Below are positions 1 to 8,225 of a DNA stretch of 64,000 nucleotides, piece after piece. The notes under the pieces were generated by a model. The model searched no databases, had not been told where the DNA came from, and was given only the letters and a program-made list of their open reading frames with translations. A program made the translations under genes and the position numbers. Each line of letters opens with the position of its first letter. Within the stretch, counting starts at the first letter, position 1. Source of the DNA: Paenibacillus wynnii (GTDB taxonomy: Bacteria > Bacillota > Bacilli > Paenibacillales > Paenibacillaceae); contig NZ_JAUSTK010000011.1 in NCBI RefSeq assembly GCF_030812855.1, forward strand, positions 90,498 through 154,497, written 5' to 3'.

Positions 1-1
1 G

Positions 2-334
2 GTCAATCATGATCCTGAAGCAATACAAGCTGTAATGATCTCCAAAGCTTATGATCTTGAAGATGCCTTGGCTATTGAGGTGATGCATGAAACGGGCAGC
101 GTGCTTGGTTTTGGCTTGTCCAATGTTATAAATATGCTTAACCCAGAGCTCGTCATTGTCGGTGGAGGTATGGCAGCAGCGGGGGACAGATTGTTGAATA
201 CCGTTCGCGAAACTGTGAGCAATCATGCCCTCAAGCTTTCCGGAAGTAAATGCAGAATTGTTCAAGCGGAGCTGGGAAACCGTGCAGGAACCATTGGGGC
301 TGCTTCATATGCTCGTAGTAAGATGCTTGGATAA
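2..334 (+). CDS. ROK family sugar kinase, C-terminal part (5' end outside window)
   Basis: The reading frame is open from base 2 to the stop, so only about the last 110 residues of the protein are present. The segment GFGLSNVINMLNPELVIVGG followed by GMAAAGD is the C-terminal sugar-kinase fold motif of ROK (repressor/ORF/kinase) proteins, where a beta strand leads into the second glycine-rich nucleotide-binding turn. The end, GNRAGTIGAASYA, is also typical of glucokinase-like ROK members, which phosphorylate glucose or related hexoses in the cytoplasm with ATP. No N-terminal DNA-binding domain or zinc-binding cysteine cluster can be judged because that part is missing. A ROK repressor (NagC/XylR type) therefore cannot be excluded, although the short C-terminal tail fits a glucokinase better. 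Confidence 0.85.
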   Translation, partial: VNHDPEAIQAVMISKAYDLEDALAIEVMHETGSVLGFGLSNVINMLNPELVIVGGGMAAAGDRLLNTVRETVSNHALKLSGSKCRIVQAELGNRAGTIGAASYARSKMLG

Positions 335-440
335 ATAGATAGCACAAAATGGGTACGAATAGTGCATTACTGGATGGTAAACCCTATATAAAATACTCGT
401 CCTATAATTATCTTGGTTATGTAGTTAGAAGGAGGCGTTA

Positions 441-1053
441 ATGTCCATGCAGGTTATAGCAGTGTCACTTGGATCAGGATCTGCCTTTTCAATACCGGAT
501 ATTCTACCCTACATATCTTCTGAACACAGGCCCGTGAGCAAACGGCTGAAACGTGAGGGTGATTTACGCAGATCTATAATCGGAGATATTATGGTCCGAA
601 TGATCGCCATGGATGTCGAGGGGAATTTAACCTCTCACACTCCGGGAACTGGGTGGTTGGAATTGTGGGTCGAAAACGCCATCGAGTCAGTATCGATATT
701 CAGAAGATGGGCGTTGTAAATCCTTCTCTTTCCAGGTATACGATGTCACCCGCAGAAATGCAAAAGTTCTTTTTCTTGAATCCAGATGAACAGAAGCAGT
801 ATTTCTATGAGCTGTGGACGCGAAAAGAAAGCTATTTGAAGATGGAGGGAATCGGTGTAACTGTTCAGATGGGATCAGTTTTTTCGAATGAGAGTTCTAT
901 GAATTCTGAAATTCCATATCCCAAAAACGGAAACTTGGCTTACTTCACTGCCGGGAACAATCGGCACAGAGCTGCTCGAGAGTAAATGATATGCATACGG
1001 AGTTCGTCCCTATAGAGGCTGAAATTGAAGAGAGAGGATTACAGCTTCAGTAA
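441..1053 (+). pseudogene. Sfp-type 4'-phosphopantetheinyl transferase, frameshifted remnant
   Basis: Pieces of one Sfp-like protein lie in three different frames. Frame one (from the ATG at 441, behind AGGAGG) gives an N-terminus with a region near residues 35-55 (KRLKREGDLRRSIIGDIMVR) that matches the conserved start of Sfp enzymes. From about 630 the second frame gives SHSGNWVVGIVG, the Sfp substrate motif, then SIDIQKM (the GIDIE magnesium motif, with Glu replaced by Gln) and YFYELWTRKESYLKMEGIGV, the WxxKEAxxK motif. A third frame from 991 supplies a tail (EFVPIEAEIEERGLQLQ). Family members of about 225-240 residues load the phosphopantetheine arm onto carrier proteins of NRPS, PKS or fatty acid synthases. 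At least two frameshifts and the altered GIDIE motif indicate a dead gene. Sequencing error could explain one shift but hardly all. Confidence 0.85.
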
Positions 1054-1179
1054 TATCCATCATGAAAAGCGATGACGATTGTTTTTGGCTTCCGTTATTG
1101 CTTTTTTTGTTACGAAGAATTGTACGCACCCTTATGTCGCATGATATGCTGTATATATCTTACAATCAGGAGGATCACG

Positions 1180-1719
1180 ATGAGACGAGACATTCAGCAA
1201 GTCCCTTTCGGTTACGTGCCGTCGGTAGAAGAACGTAAAGGAACACTAGTATTTTACGACTCATTTGAACATATAACTGACCAAGAGCTGCAAATTGCGG
1301 CAAAGGCAGCCGTGGATCGCCAGTTTACCAAGCTTGTCCTTTATCCGCTGCATGAGGAAACTGTAAGAAGGATGTCAAAAGAGCCTGTGCTCGCTTTTCA
1401 TAAGAGAGAGGACCGGCTGCATGAGTGGAAACGGGAGCAGGGGCGATCCTACATTACTGTGGAGGGATTGGAAGGAAAACGCAAGAAGTATACACCTATT
1501 GACTCTGCACTCCGCCATATCGCCGATGTCTATCCGTCTCCTTATTTTCTCTATCTAACCCCCGAGATGGCAAATCAATTCGCCTCTTTTTCTTCTTTTG
1601 AAGAGTGGATCGTGAAGCTGCGCCTGCTACTCTCTGCTGCACCTACCCGTCTGCACCCCCGTTTGGAGAAATACCGCCATCGCTGGAATGTTGTTGGAGA
1701 AGAAGATTCAGATTCATAA
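1180..1719 (+). CDS. conserved hypothetical protein, 179 aa
   Basis: I do not recognise a named family. The ATG at 1180 is preceded by a perfect AGGAGG eight bases upstream, which is why I prefer it over an in-frame upstream ATG at 1072 with no ribosome site. The product is soluble and basic with no signal peptide or membrane segment. It is rich in Arg/Lys/Glu in its middle part and ends with an acidic tail (GEEDSDS). The segment KLVLYPLHEETVRRM around residues 48-62 looks like a beta strand followed by a helix. It stands alone between the decayed Sfp-type gene and a small DUF6054-like gene, so context gives no function. Confidence 0.75.
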   Translation: MRRDIQQVPFGYVPSVEERKGTLVFYDSFEHITDQELQIAAKAAVDRQFTKLVLYPLHEETVRRMSKEPVLAFHKREDRLHEWKREQGRSYITVEGLEGKRKKYTPIDSALRHIADVYPSPYFLYLTPEMANQFASFSSFEEWIVKLRLLLSAAPTRLHPRLEKYRHRWNVVGEEDSDS

Positions 1720-1756
1720 TTAAAATAGGAACAAAAGTTGAGAAGGCGGTGTTGGG

Positions 1757-2095
1757 ATGTCTGTTACAGATAGCTTCAATGTTAGTCTCTCTCCGGTAGA
1801 AGCCCTGTCGTTAGTCAAGACTGGGCTGTCGGAGAATGCTGAGCTAGTTCACGAGGAACTAAATAATATTGGGACTAATCTTTCCATTGGGACATTAATT
1901 TATGAACGTTATTTCTTCAGATCTGGCAATCAGGCAGGACTTGTTATCATCATTGATAATTTGCAGGGAGTCACAAATGTTCGGTTAATTGCGGTGGGGA
2001 GTTCAAACAGCCTTATTTTTAAAATAGATTGGGGCGCTGGCAAAAGCTTTGCCTCATCCGCGGAGAAGGTATTATCCAGCTATATTATCGATTAA
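1757..2095 (+). CDS. DUF6054-like small protein, 112 aa
   Basis: This is a small cytoplasmic protein without signal or membrane segments. The central pattern VRVYERY-like (here LIYERYFFRSGNQAGLVIII) and the C-terminal FKIDWGAGKSF resemble what I remember of the DUF6054 family, small alpha/beta proteins of Firmicutes with no known function. The assignment rests on memory of the family pattern only. The start ATG has an AAGGCGG-like ribosome site about ten bases upstream. The stop codon runs directly into a small hairpin (2096-2115), so the gene is probably the end of its transcript. Confidence 0.6.
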   Translation: MSVTDSFNVSLSPVEALSLVKTGLSENAELVHEELNNIGTNLSIGTLIYERYFFRSGNQAGLVIIIDNLQGVTNVRLIAVGSSNSLIFKIDWGAGKSFASSAEKVLSSYIID

Positions 2096-2115
2096 AATGA
2101 GCCTAACGGCTCATT
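2096..2115 (+). terminator. short hairpin after the DUF6054-like gene
   Basis: AATGAGCC and GGCTCATT form a perfect 8-bp stem with a four-base loop directly after the stop codon. The T-run that follows is weak (CTTGCAGTTTTC), so it is at best a weak intrinsic terminator. Confidence 0.45.
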
Positions 2116-2120
2116 CTTGC

Positions 2121-2150
2121 AGTTTTCTTGACTGATCGTTCAAGAAAACT
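2121..2150. promoter_or_regulatory. probable operator of the adjacent TetR regulator
   Basis: AGTTTTCTTGA and TCAAGAAAACT form a perfect 11-bp inverted repeat with an 8-bp spacer containing GATCGT. It sits 30 bp upstream of the TetR start codon. A second dyad sharing the GTTCAAG half-site lies upstream of the neighbouring MFS gene at 2784, which supports use by the same repressor. Confidence 0.6.
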
Positions 2151-2180
2151 TATACTGATTCAGTAAAGGAGAGTGAGATT

Positions 2181-2765
2181 ATGGCCAGACATAAAGAATT
2201 TGATCAGGAGCAGGCGCTGGACAATGCATTGGATCTCTTCTGGACCAAAGGCTTTGAGCGAACCTCCATACAGGATTTGTGTACACATTTGGGAATTCAT
2301 AGGGGCAGCCTGTATGACACCTTTGGTGATAAGCAGGCGCTGTTTTTAGCTTGTCTGGATCGATTTCAACATAACTCGGAGGAACAGTATTATTTTATAT
2401 TGGATGAAGAGGGTCCAACCAAAGAAGTATTGGGACGTTTTTTCACCAAAGTTATTGATTACTCTATGAATAATGCGAACCAACGACGCGGCTGTTTTAT
2501 GACTAATACCGCAATGGAGGTTGCTGTAAGCGACCCGATTGTAGCAAATCGAGTAGAAGCTTACTCCATTCATGTAGAAACATTGTTCTACAACTTTTTG
2601 CTGCGTGCACAGAAGAACGGCGAGATTAAGGGTAAGCATAACCTTCGGGCATTGGCTCGGTTTTTAGCTACTACCAAGCAAGGTATACATGTAACAGCAA
2701 AGACGGCACCCGACCGCAGCGTGTTAGAGGACGTTTGTAAAGTAGCGCTTTCTGTGGTGATTTAA
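2181..2765 (+). CDS. TetR/AcrR family transcriptional regulator
   Basis: The 194-residue protein has an N-terminal TetR helix-turn-helix at about residues 8-55, with the signature pattern FWTKGFERTSIQDLCTHLGI and then GSLYDTFGDKQALF. The remainder is the helical ligand-binding and dimerisation domain. The C-terminal part (MNNANQRRGCFMTNTAMEVA) is like the TetR_C_13/YxaF-type group that controls drug or redox-related genes. It lies directly upstream of, and in the same direction as, an MFS transporter, and both have GTTCAAG-containing dyads in front of them. It therefore most likely represses itself and the exporter until a ligand binds. The ATG follows AAAGGAGAG at good spacing. Confidence 0.9.
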   Translation: MARHKEFDQEQALDNALDLFWTKGFERTSIQDLCTHLGIHRGSLYDTFGDKQALFLACLDRFQHNSEEQYYFILDEEGPTKEVLGRFFTKVIDYSMNNANQRRGCFMTNTAMEVAVSDPIVANRVEAYSIHVETLFYNFLLRAQKNGEIKGKHNLRALARFLATTKQGIHVTAKTAPDRSVLEDVCKVALSVVI

Positions 2766-2783
2766 TTTTTTTTTGTACTTATT

Positions 2784-2799
2784 TTGAACGAACGTTCAA
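2784..2799. promoter_or_regulatory. TetR operator-like dyad before the MFS gene
   Basis: TTGAACG and CGTTCAA are perfect 7-bp arms separated by two bases. The site lies between the TetR stop and the MFS start, 30 bp upstream of the MFS ATG. It shares its half-site with the dyad at 2121-2150. Confidence 0.6.
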
Positions 2800-2829
2800 G
2801 AATAAAAAAGAGTAGGAGAGGATTGACCA

Positions 2830-4023
2830 ATGAAAAGAATGCTGTGGGTGCTGCTAGCGATGTCAATTGGAGCTACTTATCCTTCACCAATTTTCCCGCT
2901 ATATCAAGATCATTTCAATTTATCCAGCCTGGGGATTACGTTATTATTCGCGTCCTATGCGATTTGTCTGCTGCCTTCCTTATTAATTGTAGGTTCGAAA
3001 GGGAAGTCATGGGGATATCGAAAAGTGCTCATCATAAGTGTGCTGATATCTCTTGTGGCCACAATACTATTTATGACAGCGGGTCAAGCGTGGATGCTTT
3101 ATGTGGGACGGATGTTCGAGGGGATTGCTTATGGCACATTTACGGGCTGTGCGGCTGCATACCTTTTTATACAAACTCCACCCGAGAAAAGAGGTATCGC
3201 ATTAACGTTGTCAGGTATCACGATCTCGGTAGGCTTTGGACTCGGACCAGCGATTAGCGGCTTGATGATACAATATGCGGATTACCAGCCTCTTCACTTC
3301 CCCTTTGCTTTATTAAGTCTGCTGTTAATCAGTTCCTTGATTGCCCTGTATTCTCTCGCAGAGGATTCTTCCGTAAAGCAGGGGATTGCACCGTCGAAGA
3401 TTTCCCTTGGAATACCAAAGGAGATCTCCGCACATTTTCGGTCCTTTATCGGTTTGTCAATCTTTATGGTCTTTACGCTAAACGGGATTGTTCTGTCCCT
3501 AATCCCTTCCTTTACTAAAAATGTGATCCATAGCTCCAATCTCTCCATTTCTGGACTGCTTATCCTACTGCTGCTCGGTGGAGGCGCTATGTCTCAATTA
3601 ATCCGCTGGCCGCTCAAGAGTGTGGTCAGAATTCGCTGGGGATTAATTATGCTGTTAATAGGGTCATGCTTTACTATAGTAGCCGGTGAGACCTCTCAGC
3701 TCGCCTTTCTGTGGATTGGAATTCTCATTCAGGCCGTGGGTTCGGGGTGGACCTTTCAGGTTAGTCTGCGTCTGGCTGGCAGTCTGCCTAAGCCTGAGGA
3801 ACGTCCCCAAGTCATTTCTACGTATTATCTTGCCGCGTACTCTGGATTTATAGTTCCTATAGTAGGTGTTGGAACGCTATCTTACTTTTTCAGCTTAGAT
3901 TCAGCCCTTATTATTCTTAATGCTCTCGGTGCTATGGTGATTTTCTATATACTCTTGTATTCGATCCGGTTTCAGAAATATTATGCGAAGAAGGAGAGTG
4001 TTCTCCTTAGAACCTCCCGTTAA
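2830..4023 (+). CDS. MFS transporter (12-TM drug-efflux type)
   Basis: The 397-residue protein is hydrophobic throughout, with about twelve predicted membrane helices in two halves, the usual size for DHA1-type major facilitator transporters. The loop after helix 2 (GSKGKSWGYRKVLIIS, about residues 56-71) is a degenerate MFS motif A, and RMFEGIAYGTFTGCAAAY resembles motif B with its conserved arginine. MFS DHA1 proteins export drugs or metabolites in exchange for protons across the cytoplasmic membrane. It follows a TetR gene with matching operators, so it is probably the repressor's target. The ATG has AGGAGAG upstream. The substrate cannot be read from the sequence. Confidence 0.88.
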   Translation: MKRMLWVLLAMSIGATYPSPIFPLYQDHFNLSSLGITLLFASYAICLLPSLLIVGSKGKSWGYRKVLIISVLISLVATILFMTAGQAWMLYVGRMFEGIAYGTFTGCAAAYLFIQTPPEKRGIALTLSGITISVGFGLGPAISGLMIQYADYQPLHFPFALLSLLLISSLIALYSLAEDSSVKQGIAPSKISLGIPKEISAHFRSFIGLSIFMVFTLNGIVLSLIPSFTKNVIHSSNLSISGLLILLLLGGGAMSQLIRWPLKSVVRIRWGLIMLLIGSCFTIVAGETSQLAFLWIGILIQAVGSGWTFQVSLRLAGSLPKPEERPQVISTYYLAAYSGFIVPIVGVGTLSYFFSLDSALIILNALGAMVIFYILLYSIRFQKYYAKKESVLLRTSR

Positions 4024-4035
4024 TTTGGGACACAC

Positions 4036-4476
4036 TTATTGATTTCTTAGTTTACGTCTATAGCTGTACATTTTCCAATGATAATGAATGAAGCAACCGA
4101 TGCAGAAGCCGAGGATGGCTACAGTTGCCGCTACAGCCACTAACGTTGTAAAGATGTATGCGGCGATAGTCCAGCTTGCGATAAAGCTGATCAGACCCGC
4201 AGTAAGGCAGAAGACTGCAATACTTTGGTTAAACTGCTGCTGGTCCCTATCCTCCAGAAGATAGGACGATTTCTCTTTTCTCAAAAATGTCGCCGCTAGC
4301 TTAATCACGGGGTTATATCCAAACAAAAGGCCAGTCAATCCGGCAGCCAGAGGTAGAGCGAGTATCCAATATTGGCTTGTGATCCAGGTTAGCAGAACGG
4401 AAAGCACAATGAACGCCTGATTAGTTTTAACTAGTGGGAGGGGTATGCCCCTAGAGATGTCACTGATGTCACTCAC
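4036..4476 (-). CDS. DUF4395 family membrane protein
   Basis: The 146-residue protein has four likely membrane helices. The N-terminal segment GIPLPLVKTNQAFIV and the following hydrophobic stretches, then the paired CIGCFIHY near the C-terminus, fit DUF4395, a family of small integral membrane proteins often found near thiol/disulfide genes. The function is unknown. The start is a GTG with AAAGGTG about ten bases upstream. The gene converges on the MFS gene with only 12 bp between stops, and no terminator is visible in that gap. Confidence 0.8.
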   Translation of the reverse strand: MSDISDISRGIPLPLVKTNQAFIVLSVLLTWITSQYWILALPLAAGLTGLLFGYNPVIKLAATFLRKEKSSYLLEDRDQQQFNQSIAVFCLTAGLISFIASWTIAAYIFTTLVAVAATVAILGFCIGCFIHYHWKMYSYRRKLRNQ

Positions 4477-4623
4477 GAATAAATCACACCTTTCTTATCG
4501 GAATATTAATAGTATGTGTATTTTGAGGTAAATTGGGTAGTGTTATCCAACGTTCAATCCTGTATATTTTAAAATTTAACTAAAATTTGATTGACGAATA
4601 GAATCTGGTATGGTTTTATTATG

Positions 4624-4639
4624 TAGACCAATCGTTATA
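4624..4639 (+). promoter_or_regulatory. LmrA/QdoR-type operator
   Basis: TAGACCAATCGTTATA lies about 20 bp upstream of the TetR start codon. It closely fits the box I recall for the Bacillus subtilis LmrA and QdoR (YxaF) repressors, TAGACCRRTC followed by an AT-rich end. The regulator encoded next is of the same type, so autoregulation is likely. Confidence 0.55.
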
Positions 4640-4660
4640 ATTGCAAAGGAAGTGACAGGC

Positions 4661-5230
4661 ATGTCAAACAAGCCTAACTCACGTGAGGCGATTCTCGATA
4701 CGGCTTCAAGGTTGTTCTTCACACAAGGCTATCACGCCACAGGTCTGAATCAGATTATTAAGGATAGTGATTCCCCTAAGGGTTCCTTATATCATTATTT
4801 CCCAAAAGGTAAGGAGGAACTGGCTTTAACCTGTATCAACCGTACTAGTGAAGTTGTTGCTCAAAAGCTAAGGTACCTTATTGAAACCAGTGGGAGCACA
4901 ACAGAAGCAATGGTGGAATTTATCCAAGGAATGGCAATGGATGCGGTGAAAACTTCGTTTGAGGGGGTAGTTCCGTTCAGCTTCTGGTTAGCGGTGGAGA
5001 CCTCTTGCATTAGTCAGGAGCTGCGAACGGCATGTCAATGCGTATTCAAAGACTGGCAGGAGGTAGTGATGTTACGTCTTATGGAAGAAGGTGTAGAGGA
5101 ACAGTCTGCTGCGGATAAAGCATCCGTAGTCATCTCCTTATTTGAAGGAGCGCTGCTTCAGACACTTACTTATCGGGATGAACGTCCGTTACTTGCAGCG
5201 GCTAAGATGATTCCAGTACTGCTTGGCTAA
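4661..5230 (+). CDS. lmrA: TetR family repressor, LmrA/QdoR type
   Basis: This 189-residue protein begins with a TetR helix-turn-helix (about residues 8-55, SRLFFTQGYHATGLNQIIKD then GSLYHYFPKGKEELA). The YHYFPKGKEEL variant and the C-terminal domain are characteristic of the LmrA/YxaF group, repressors inactivated by flavonoids or drugs. I chose the ATG at 4661, which has AAAGGAAG upstream, instead of an earlier in-frame ATG at 4610 that would place the operator box inside the coding region. The next gene, 32 bp downstream, is an LmrB-like exporter, matching the B. subtilis lmrAB operon order. The symbol is by similarity of sequence and arrangement. Confidence 0.85.
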   Translation: MSNKPNSREAILDTASRLFFTQGYHATGLNQIIKDSDSPKGSLYHYFPKGKEELALTCINRTSEVVAQKLRYLIETSGSTTEAMVEFIQGMAMDAVKTSFEGVVPFSFWLAVETSCISQELRTACQCVFKDWQEVVMLRLMEEGVEEQSAADKASVVISLFEGALLQTLTYRDERPLLAAAKMIPVLLG

Positions 5231-5262
5231 AGAGAAAAAACACACATCAGGAGGATACAAGA

Positions 5263-6729
5263 GTGGAAACTGAATTAAAAGGAACACTACCTATAGAAGA
5301 AAGAAAGTTTCGTACAATTCCCATCCTAATTTCACTACTGCTCAGTGGATTTATTGGAATGTTCAGTGAAACAGCGTTAAATGTCGCACTCAGCGACTTG
5401 ATGAAAGTTCTGGAAATTACACCTTCTACAGCCCAATGGCTAACAACGGCATATCTGCTTACCTTAGGGATTCTCGTACCTATTTCCGGGCTGCTGTTAC
5501 AATGGTTTACTACGAGACAGTTGTTTGTTGCTGCATTATGCTTCTCCATTCTGGGAACGTTTTTGGCGGCAATATCTCCAACCTTTGGTTTTTTACTTAC
5601 CGCTAGAGTAGTTCAGGCGATGGGGACAGCGCTGCTTCTGCCGCTCATGTTCAATACTATACTGGTCATTATAGCGCCTGAAAAACGGGGTGCGGCCATG
5701 GGGATGATTGGTCTTGTCATTATGGTTGCTCCGGCTATCGGCCCTACGATTGCAGGGTTGTTGATTGAAAACCTGAGCTGGCATTGGATATTCTGGCTAT
5801 CCTTGCCGTTCCTTATTATTGCTCTGTTCTTCGGGATTATCTATATGCAGAATGTAACGAAGGTGACGAAGCCAAGTATTGATGTATTGTCTATTGTATT
5901 GTCCTCCATTGGTTTTGGTGGAATTGTGTACGGTTTTAGCAGTGCCGGTGAAGCTGAAGGGTGGTCAAACCCTAAAGTTATTATTTCATTAATAGCTGGT
6001 GTTATCTCTCTCGGTTTGTTTGTTTACCGTCAGCTATCTATGAAGCAGCCGATGATCAACCTGCGTGCTTTTAAATATCCAATGTTTGTAGTCGGTTTGT
6101 TGATGGTCTTGATCTGCATGATGGTTATCCTGTCCGCTATGCTGATTCTACCGATGTATTTGCAGCAAGGACAAAACTACTCGGCCTTCAAGGCTGGATT
6201 GCTGCTCCTCCCCGGCGGGCTTATTAACGGACTGATGTCACCGCTTATGGGCCGCTTGTTTGATAAATACGGTCCTAAATGGCTGGTCATTCCGGGATTG
6301 GTGATTATAGCGGTATCCTTGTGGTTCTTCTCCAGTATTACGGCCACTTCCACGGTAATATTCGTAATCGTACTGCATAGTGCGCTAATGATTGGCGTAT
6401 CCATGGTGTTCATGCCGGCACAAACGAACGGTATTAATCAACTGCCGATGGAACTGTATCCGGACGGGACGGCTATTATGAATACTCTGCAACAGGTAGC
6501 CGGTGCCATTGGTACTGCACTCGCGGTTAGTATTATGACAGCCGGTTCAAAAAGCTACTTATCCGGTGTAGAGGATCCCAAGAATCCCGTTCATTTATTA
6601 CCTGCCTTCACACAGGGCGTGCAAAACGCCTTCATATTTGGCATGATCATGGCGGCTGTAGGTATTATCCTATCATTTTTTATCAAGCGAGTTATCATTC
6701 AGCACAAGAGTCAGGTATCAACGCATTAA
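5263..6729 (+). CDS. lmrB: MFS drug:proton antiporter, DHA2 (EmrB/QacA) family, LmrB-like
   Basis: The 488-residue product has about fourteen membrane helices, the hallmark of the DHA2 group. Motifs visible include LNVALSDLMKVLEITPSTAQWL in helix 1 and its loop (motif D1 region), ARVVQAMGTALLLPLMFN (motif B) and GPTIAGLLIENLSWHWIFW (motif C, antiporter signature). LmrB exports lincomycin and related compounds in B. subtilis. The start is a GTG preceded by CAGGAGG. It forms an operon with the upstream LmrA/QdoR-type repressor and ends before a strong terminator. The exact drug range is not predictable. Confidence 0.88.
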   Translation: METELKGTLPIEERKFRTIPILISLLLSGFIGMFSETALNVALSDLMKVLEITPSTAQWLTTAYLLTLGILVPISGLLLQWFTTRQLFVAALCFSILGTFLAAISPTFGFLLTARVVQAMGTALLLPLMFNTILVIIAPEKRGAAMGMIGLVIMVAPAIGPTIAGLLIENLSWHWIFWLSLPFLIIALFFGIIYMQNVTKVTKPSIDVLSIVLSSIGFGGIVYGFSSAGEAEGWSNPKVIISLIAGVISLGLFVYRQLSMKQPMINLRAFKYPMFVVGLLMVLICMMVILSAMLILPMYLQQGQNYSAFKAGLLLLPGGLINGLMSPLMGRLFDKYGPKWLVIPGLVIIAVSLWFFSSITATSTVIFVIVLHSALMIGVSMVFMPAQTNGINQLPMELYPDGTAIMNTLQQVAGAIGTALAVSIMTAGSKSYLSGVEDPKNPVHLLPAFTQGVQNAFIFGMIMAAVGIILSFFIKRVIIQHKSQVSTH

Positions 6730-6782
6730 GTGAAATCGAGGCAACTAAAAAAGTTCTCTTACTAATTCAAGGTTCAATAAAT

Positions 6783-6826
6783 AGGAGACCCTTCCTCGAA
6801 AAAATCGAGGAAAGGTTTCCTATTTT
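6783..6826 (+). terminator. intrinsic terminator of the lmrAB-like operon
   Basis: A long, nearly perfect hairpin (AGGAGACCCTTCCTCGA pairing with TCGAGGAAAGGTTTCCT around a short A-rich loop) is followed by ATTTTG. It lies 54 bp after the MFS stop codon. Confidence 0.8.
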
Positions 6827-6839
6827 GCTGTAAACGACT

Positions 6840-6955
6840 GTACTTAAGATTTACTCCTTGGGGGTGTAGTAGCAACTATGGAGTAGGTGTAGTCTTCGAG
6901 TTTCCAACCGTGCGCAGCCATACGAAAATTATTAGGCGTTCATCTAGTGGCACTC
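6840..6955. repeat. dispersed intergenic repeat, copy 1 (diverged, ~115 bp)
   Basis: This stretch aligns collinearly with 53947-54062. Shared blocks are GATTTACTCCTTGGG, TGTAGTAG, AACTATGGAGTA, GAGTTTCCAACCGTG, TACGA and GTTCAT, with indels between them. TACTCC near the start can pair with GGAGTA about 25 bases later, so a stem is conserved. It has no reading frame. It may be a decayed mobile element or a structured RNA. Confidence 0.6.
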
Positions 6956-7224
6956 ACTCCCCTCTTGATGTACGAACACGCGTGGATATCTGCTCAAGAT
7001 GAATGCTTAAGCTTAACGGACCCAGCGGGCGCTATTTACTCCATTTACCTGAATTCCTTATCTATGCGGACTCAGAAGGCCTTATTTACAAGAATTCGGC
7101 AAAAAATAGCCCAGTATTCATAGATTCGGTTTATTTCTATTAGGGTTATAAAAATCAGAAACATTTAACAAGGGCTAAGCGTCAATAGGTTATGGAGTGA
7201 TACTAATCCTAAGGAGGTAATTTC

Positions 7225-8181
7225 ATGAAATCAAAGGATTCCACCTCAACGAAATGGAGAACCAGCGCGCTGTTGGGATTGACCCTAGCAATGAGTACGG
7301 GAATAGGAACTAATATATTATTGAGTCCTTTACCTGTTCAGGCAGCGTCTGTAAGTGCACAGGAATCAGCAACCGTATACAATCAGTTCGAGAAATATCT
7401 AAAGAATCCAGCGAGCTTGGCTCATGCACGGAACTATCTAATCAATCATATCGATGAGGCCGGTATTTGGCGGGGTACCGTTATGACGCTACATCTTGAA
7501 AATGCGCAAAGGGCTCAGCTTAACTCCATATCTGAAAAGATTTACCCGGATAAGATACAAAAGGCGATTGACAGTGCTTTTAAATTGAAGAATTATAACA
7601 GAAGTGAGCTTACTTATACCTATCTCTTAAGTGTCATTAAAGATTCCAGTATCCGCTCGGTCCTAGTAGAATTTAGGGATAAGGGCTATAAAATAGAGAC
7701 AAGTGAAGGAATGTATTATCCGGTGATGCACTATGAAGGCTTTAAAGTCTTCAAACCGTATATCCAAAAGGATATTGCCGCTTACATTGACATCATGGCT
7801 AAGGAATCCAATAAACCGAGCCTTTTTGATGCAGCCATTGTGATTAGTTGGGATGAGTTGATCGCACGTTCGCTTGCAAAAGAGTCTTTTATTAAAAAAT
7901 ATCCTAATTCAAACCGCACGGCGAGTATCAAGATTAATCTGTCCGTCAGCTATTTGCTCTACGGCTCCAGCAACACGCCAGCTTACGGTTATGATAAACC
8001 GACCCGCATTGATCCCGATCTGAGAAAAGCTTATGATTCTGCCTTGAGCAAGGGAACCGGTGACAGCGATATTTTAAAGATGATTGATGGCCTTGTGAAG
8101 CTGCTGGACAAGACAAATAATGTACTTACAGCGGAAGTTGAGCAATATATTCAAGATCAGTTGAAGCCTTACAATAACTGA
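7225..8181 (+). CDS. secreted protein of unknown function, 318 aa
   Basis: The N-terminus is a typical Sec signal peptide: basic start (MKSKDSTSTKWR), hydrophobic core (ALLGLTLAMSTGIGTNILL) and an AxA-like cleavage site near PVQAAS, about residue 40. The mature part is mainly helical and rich in Lys, Tyr and Asn, and I recognise no domain. It begins behind AAGGAGG and is followed 44 bp later by a secreted VanX-type peptidase in the same direction. The two may share a transcript and an envelope role, but this is inference. Confidence 0.75.
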   Translation: MKSKDSTSTKWRTSALLGLTLAMSTGIGTNILLSPLPVQAASVSAQESATVYNQFEKYLKNPASLAHARNYLINHIDEAGIWRGTVMTLHLENAQRAQLNSISEKIYPDKIQKAIDSAFKLKNYNRSELTYTYLLSVIKDSSIRSVLVEFRDKGYKIETSEGMYYPVMHYEGFKVFKPYIQKDIAAYIDIMAKESNKPSLFDAAIVISWDELIARSLAKESFIKKYPNSNRTASIKINLSVSYLLYGSSNTPAYGYDKPTRIDPDLRKAYDSALSKGTGDSDILKMIDGLVKLLDKTNNVLTAEVEQYIQDQLKPYNN

Positions 8182-8225
8182 AAGATGCCCGCAGCAATAA
8201 GAATGGGTATAGGGGAATTGAATTT

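Larger units (their letters stand above)
6730..7224. other. 495-bp intergenic region, no gene seen
   Basis: The region holds the terminator described above, one copy of a diverged dispersed repeat (6840-6955), and then about 270 bp of AT-rich sequence with no convincing reading frame. The latter part contains the phrase TATGCGGAC, which recurs at 25300 in another gene-poor stretch. The final AAGGAGG at about 7210 is the ribosome site of the next gene. Confidence 0.6.

Noticed and set aside
1072..1179. N-terminal extension of the hypothetical protein at 1180
   Set aside because: The extension is Cys/aromatic-rich nonsense and lacks a ribosome site, whereas the ATG at 1180 has a perfect AGGAGG.
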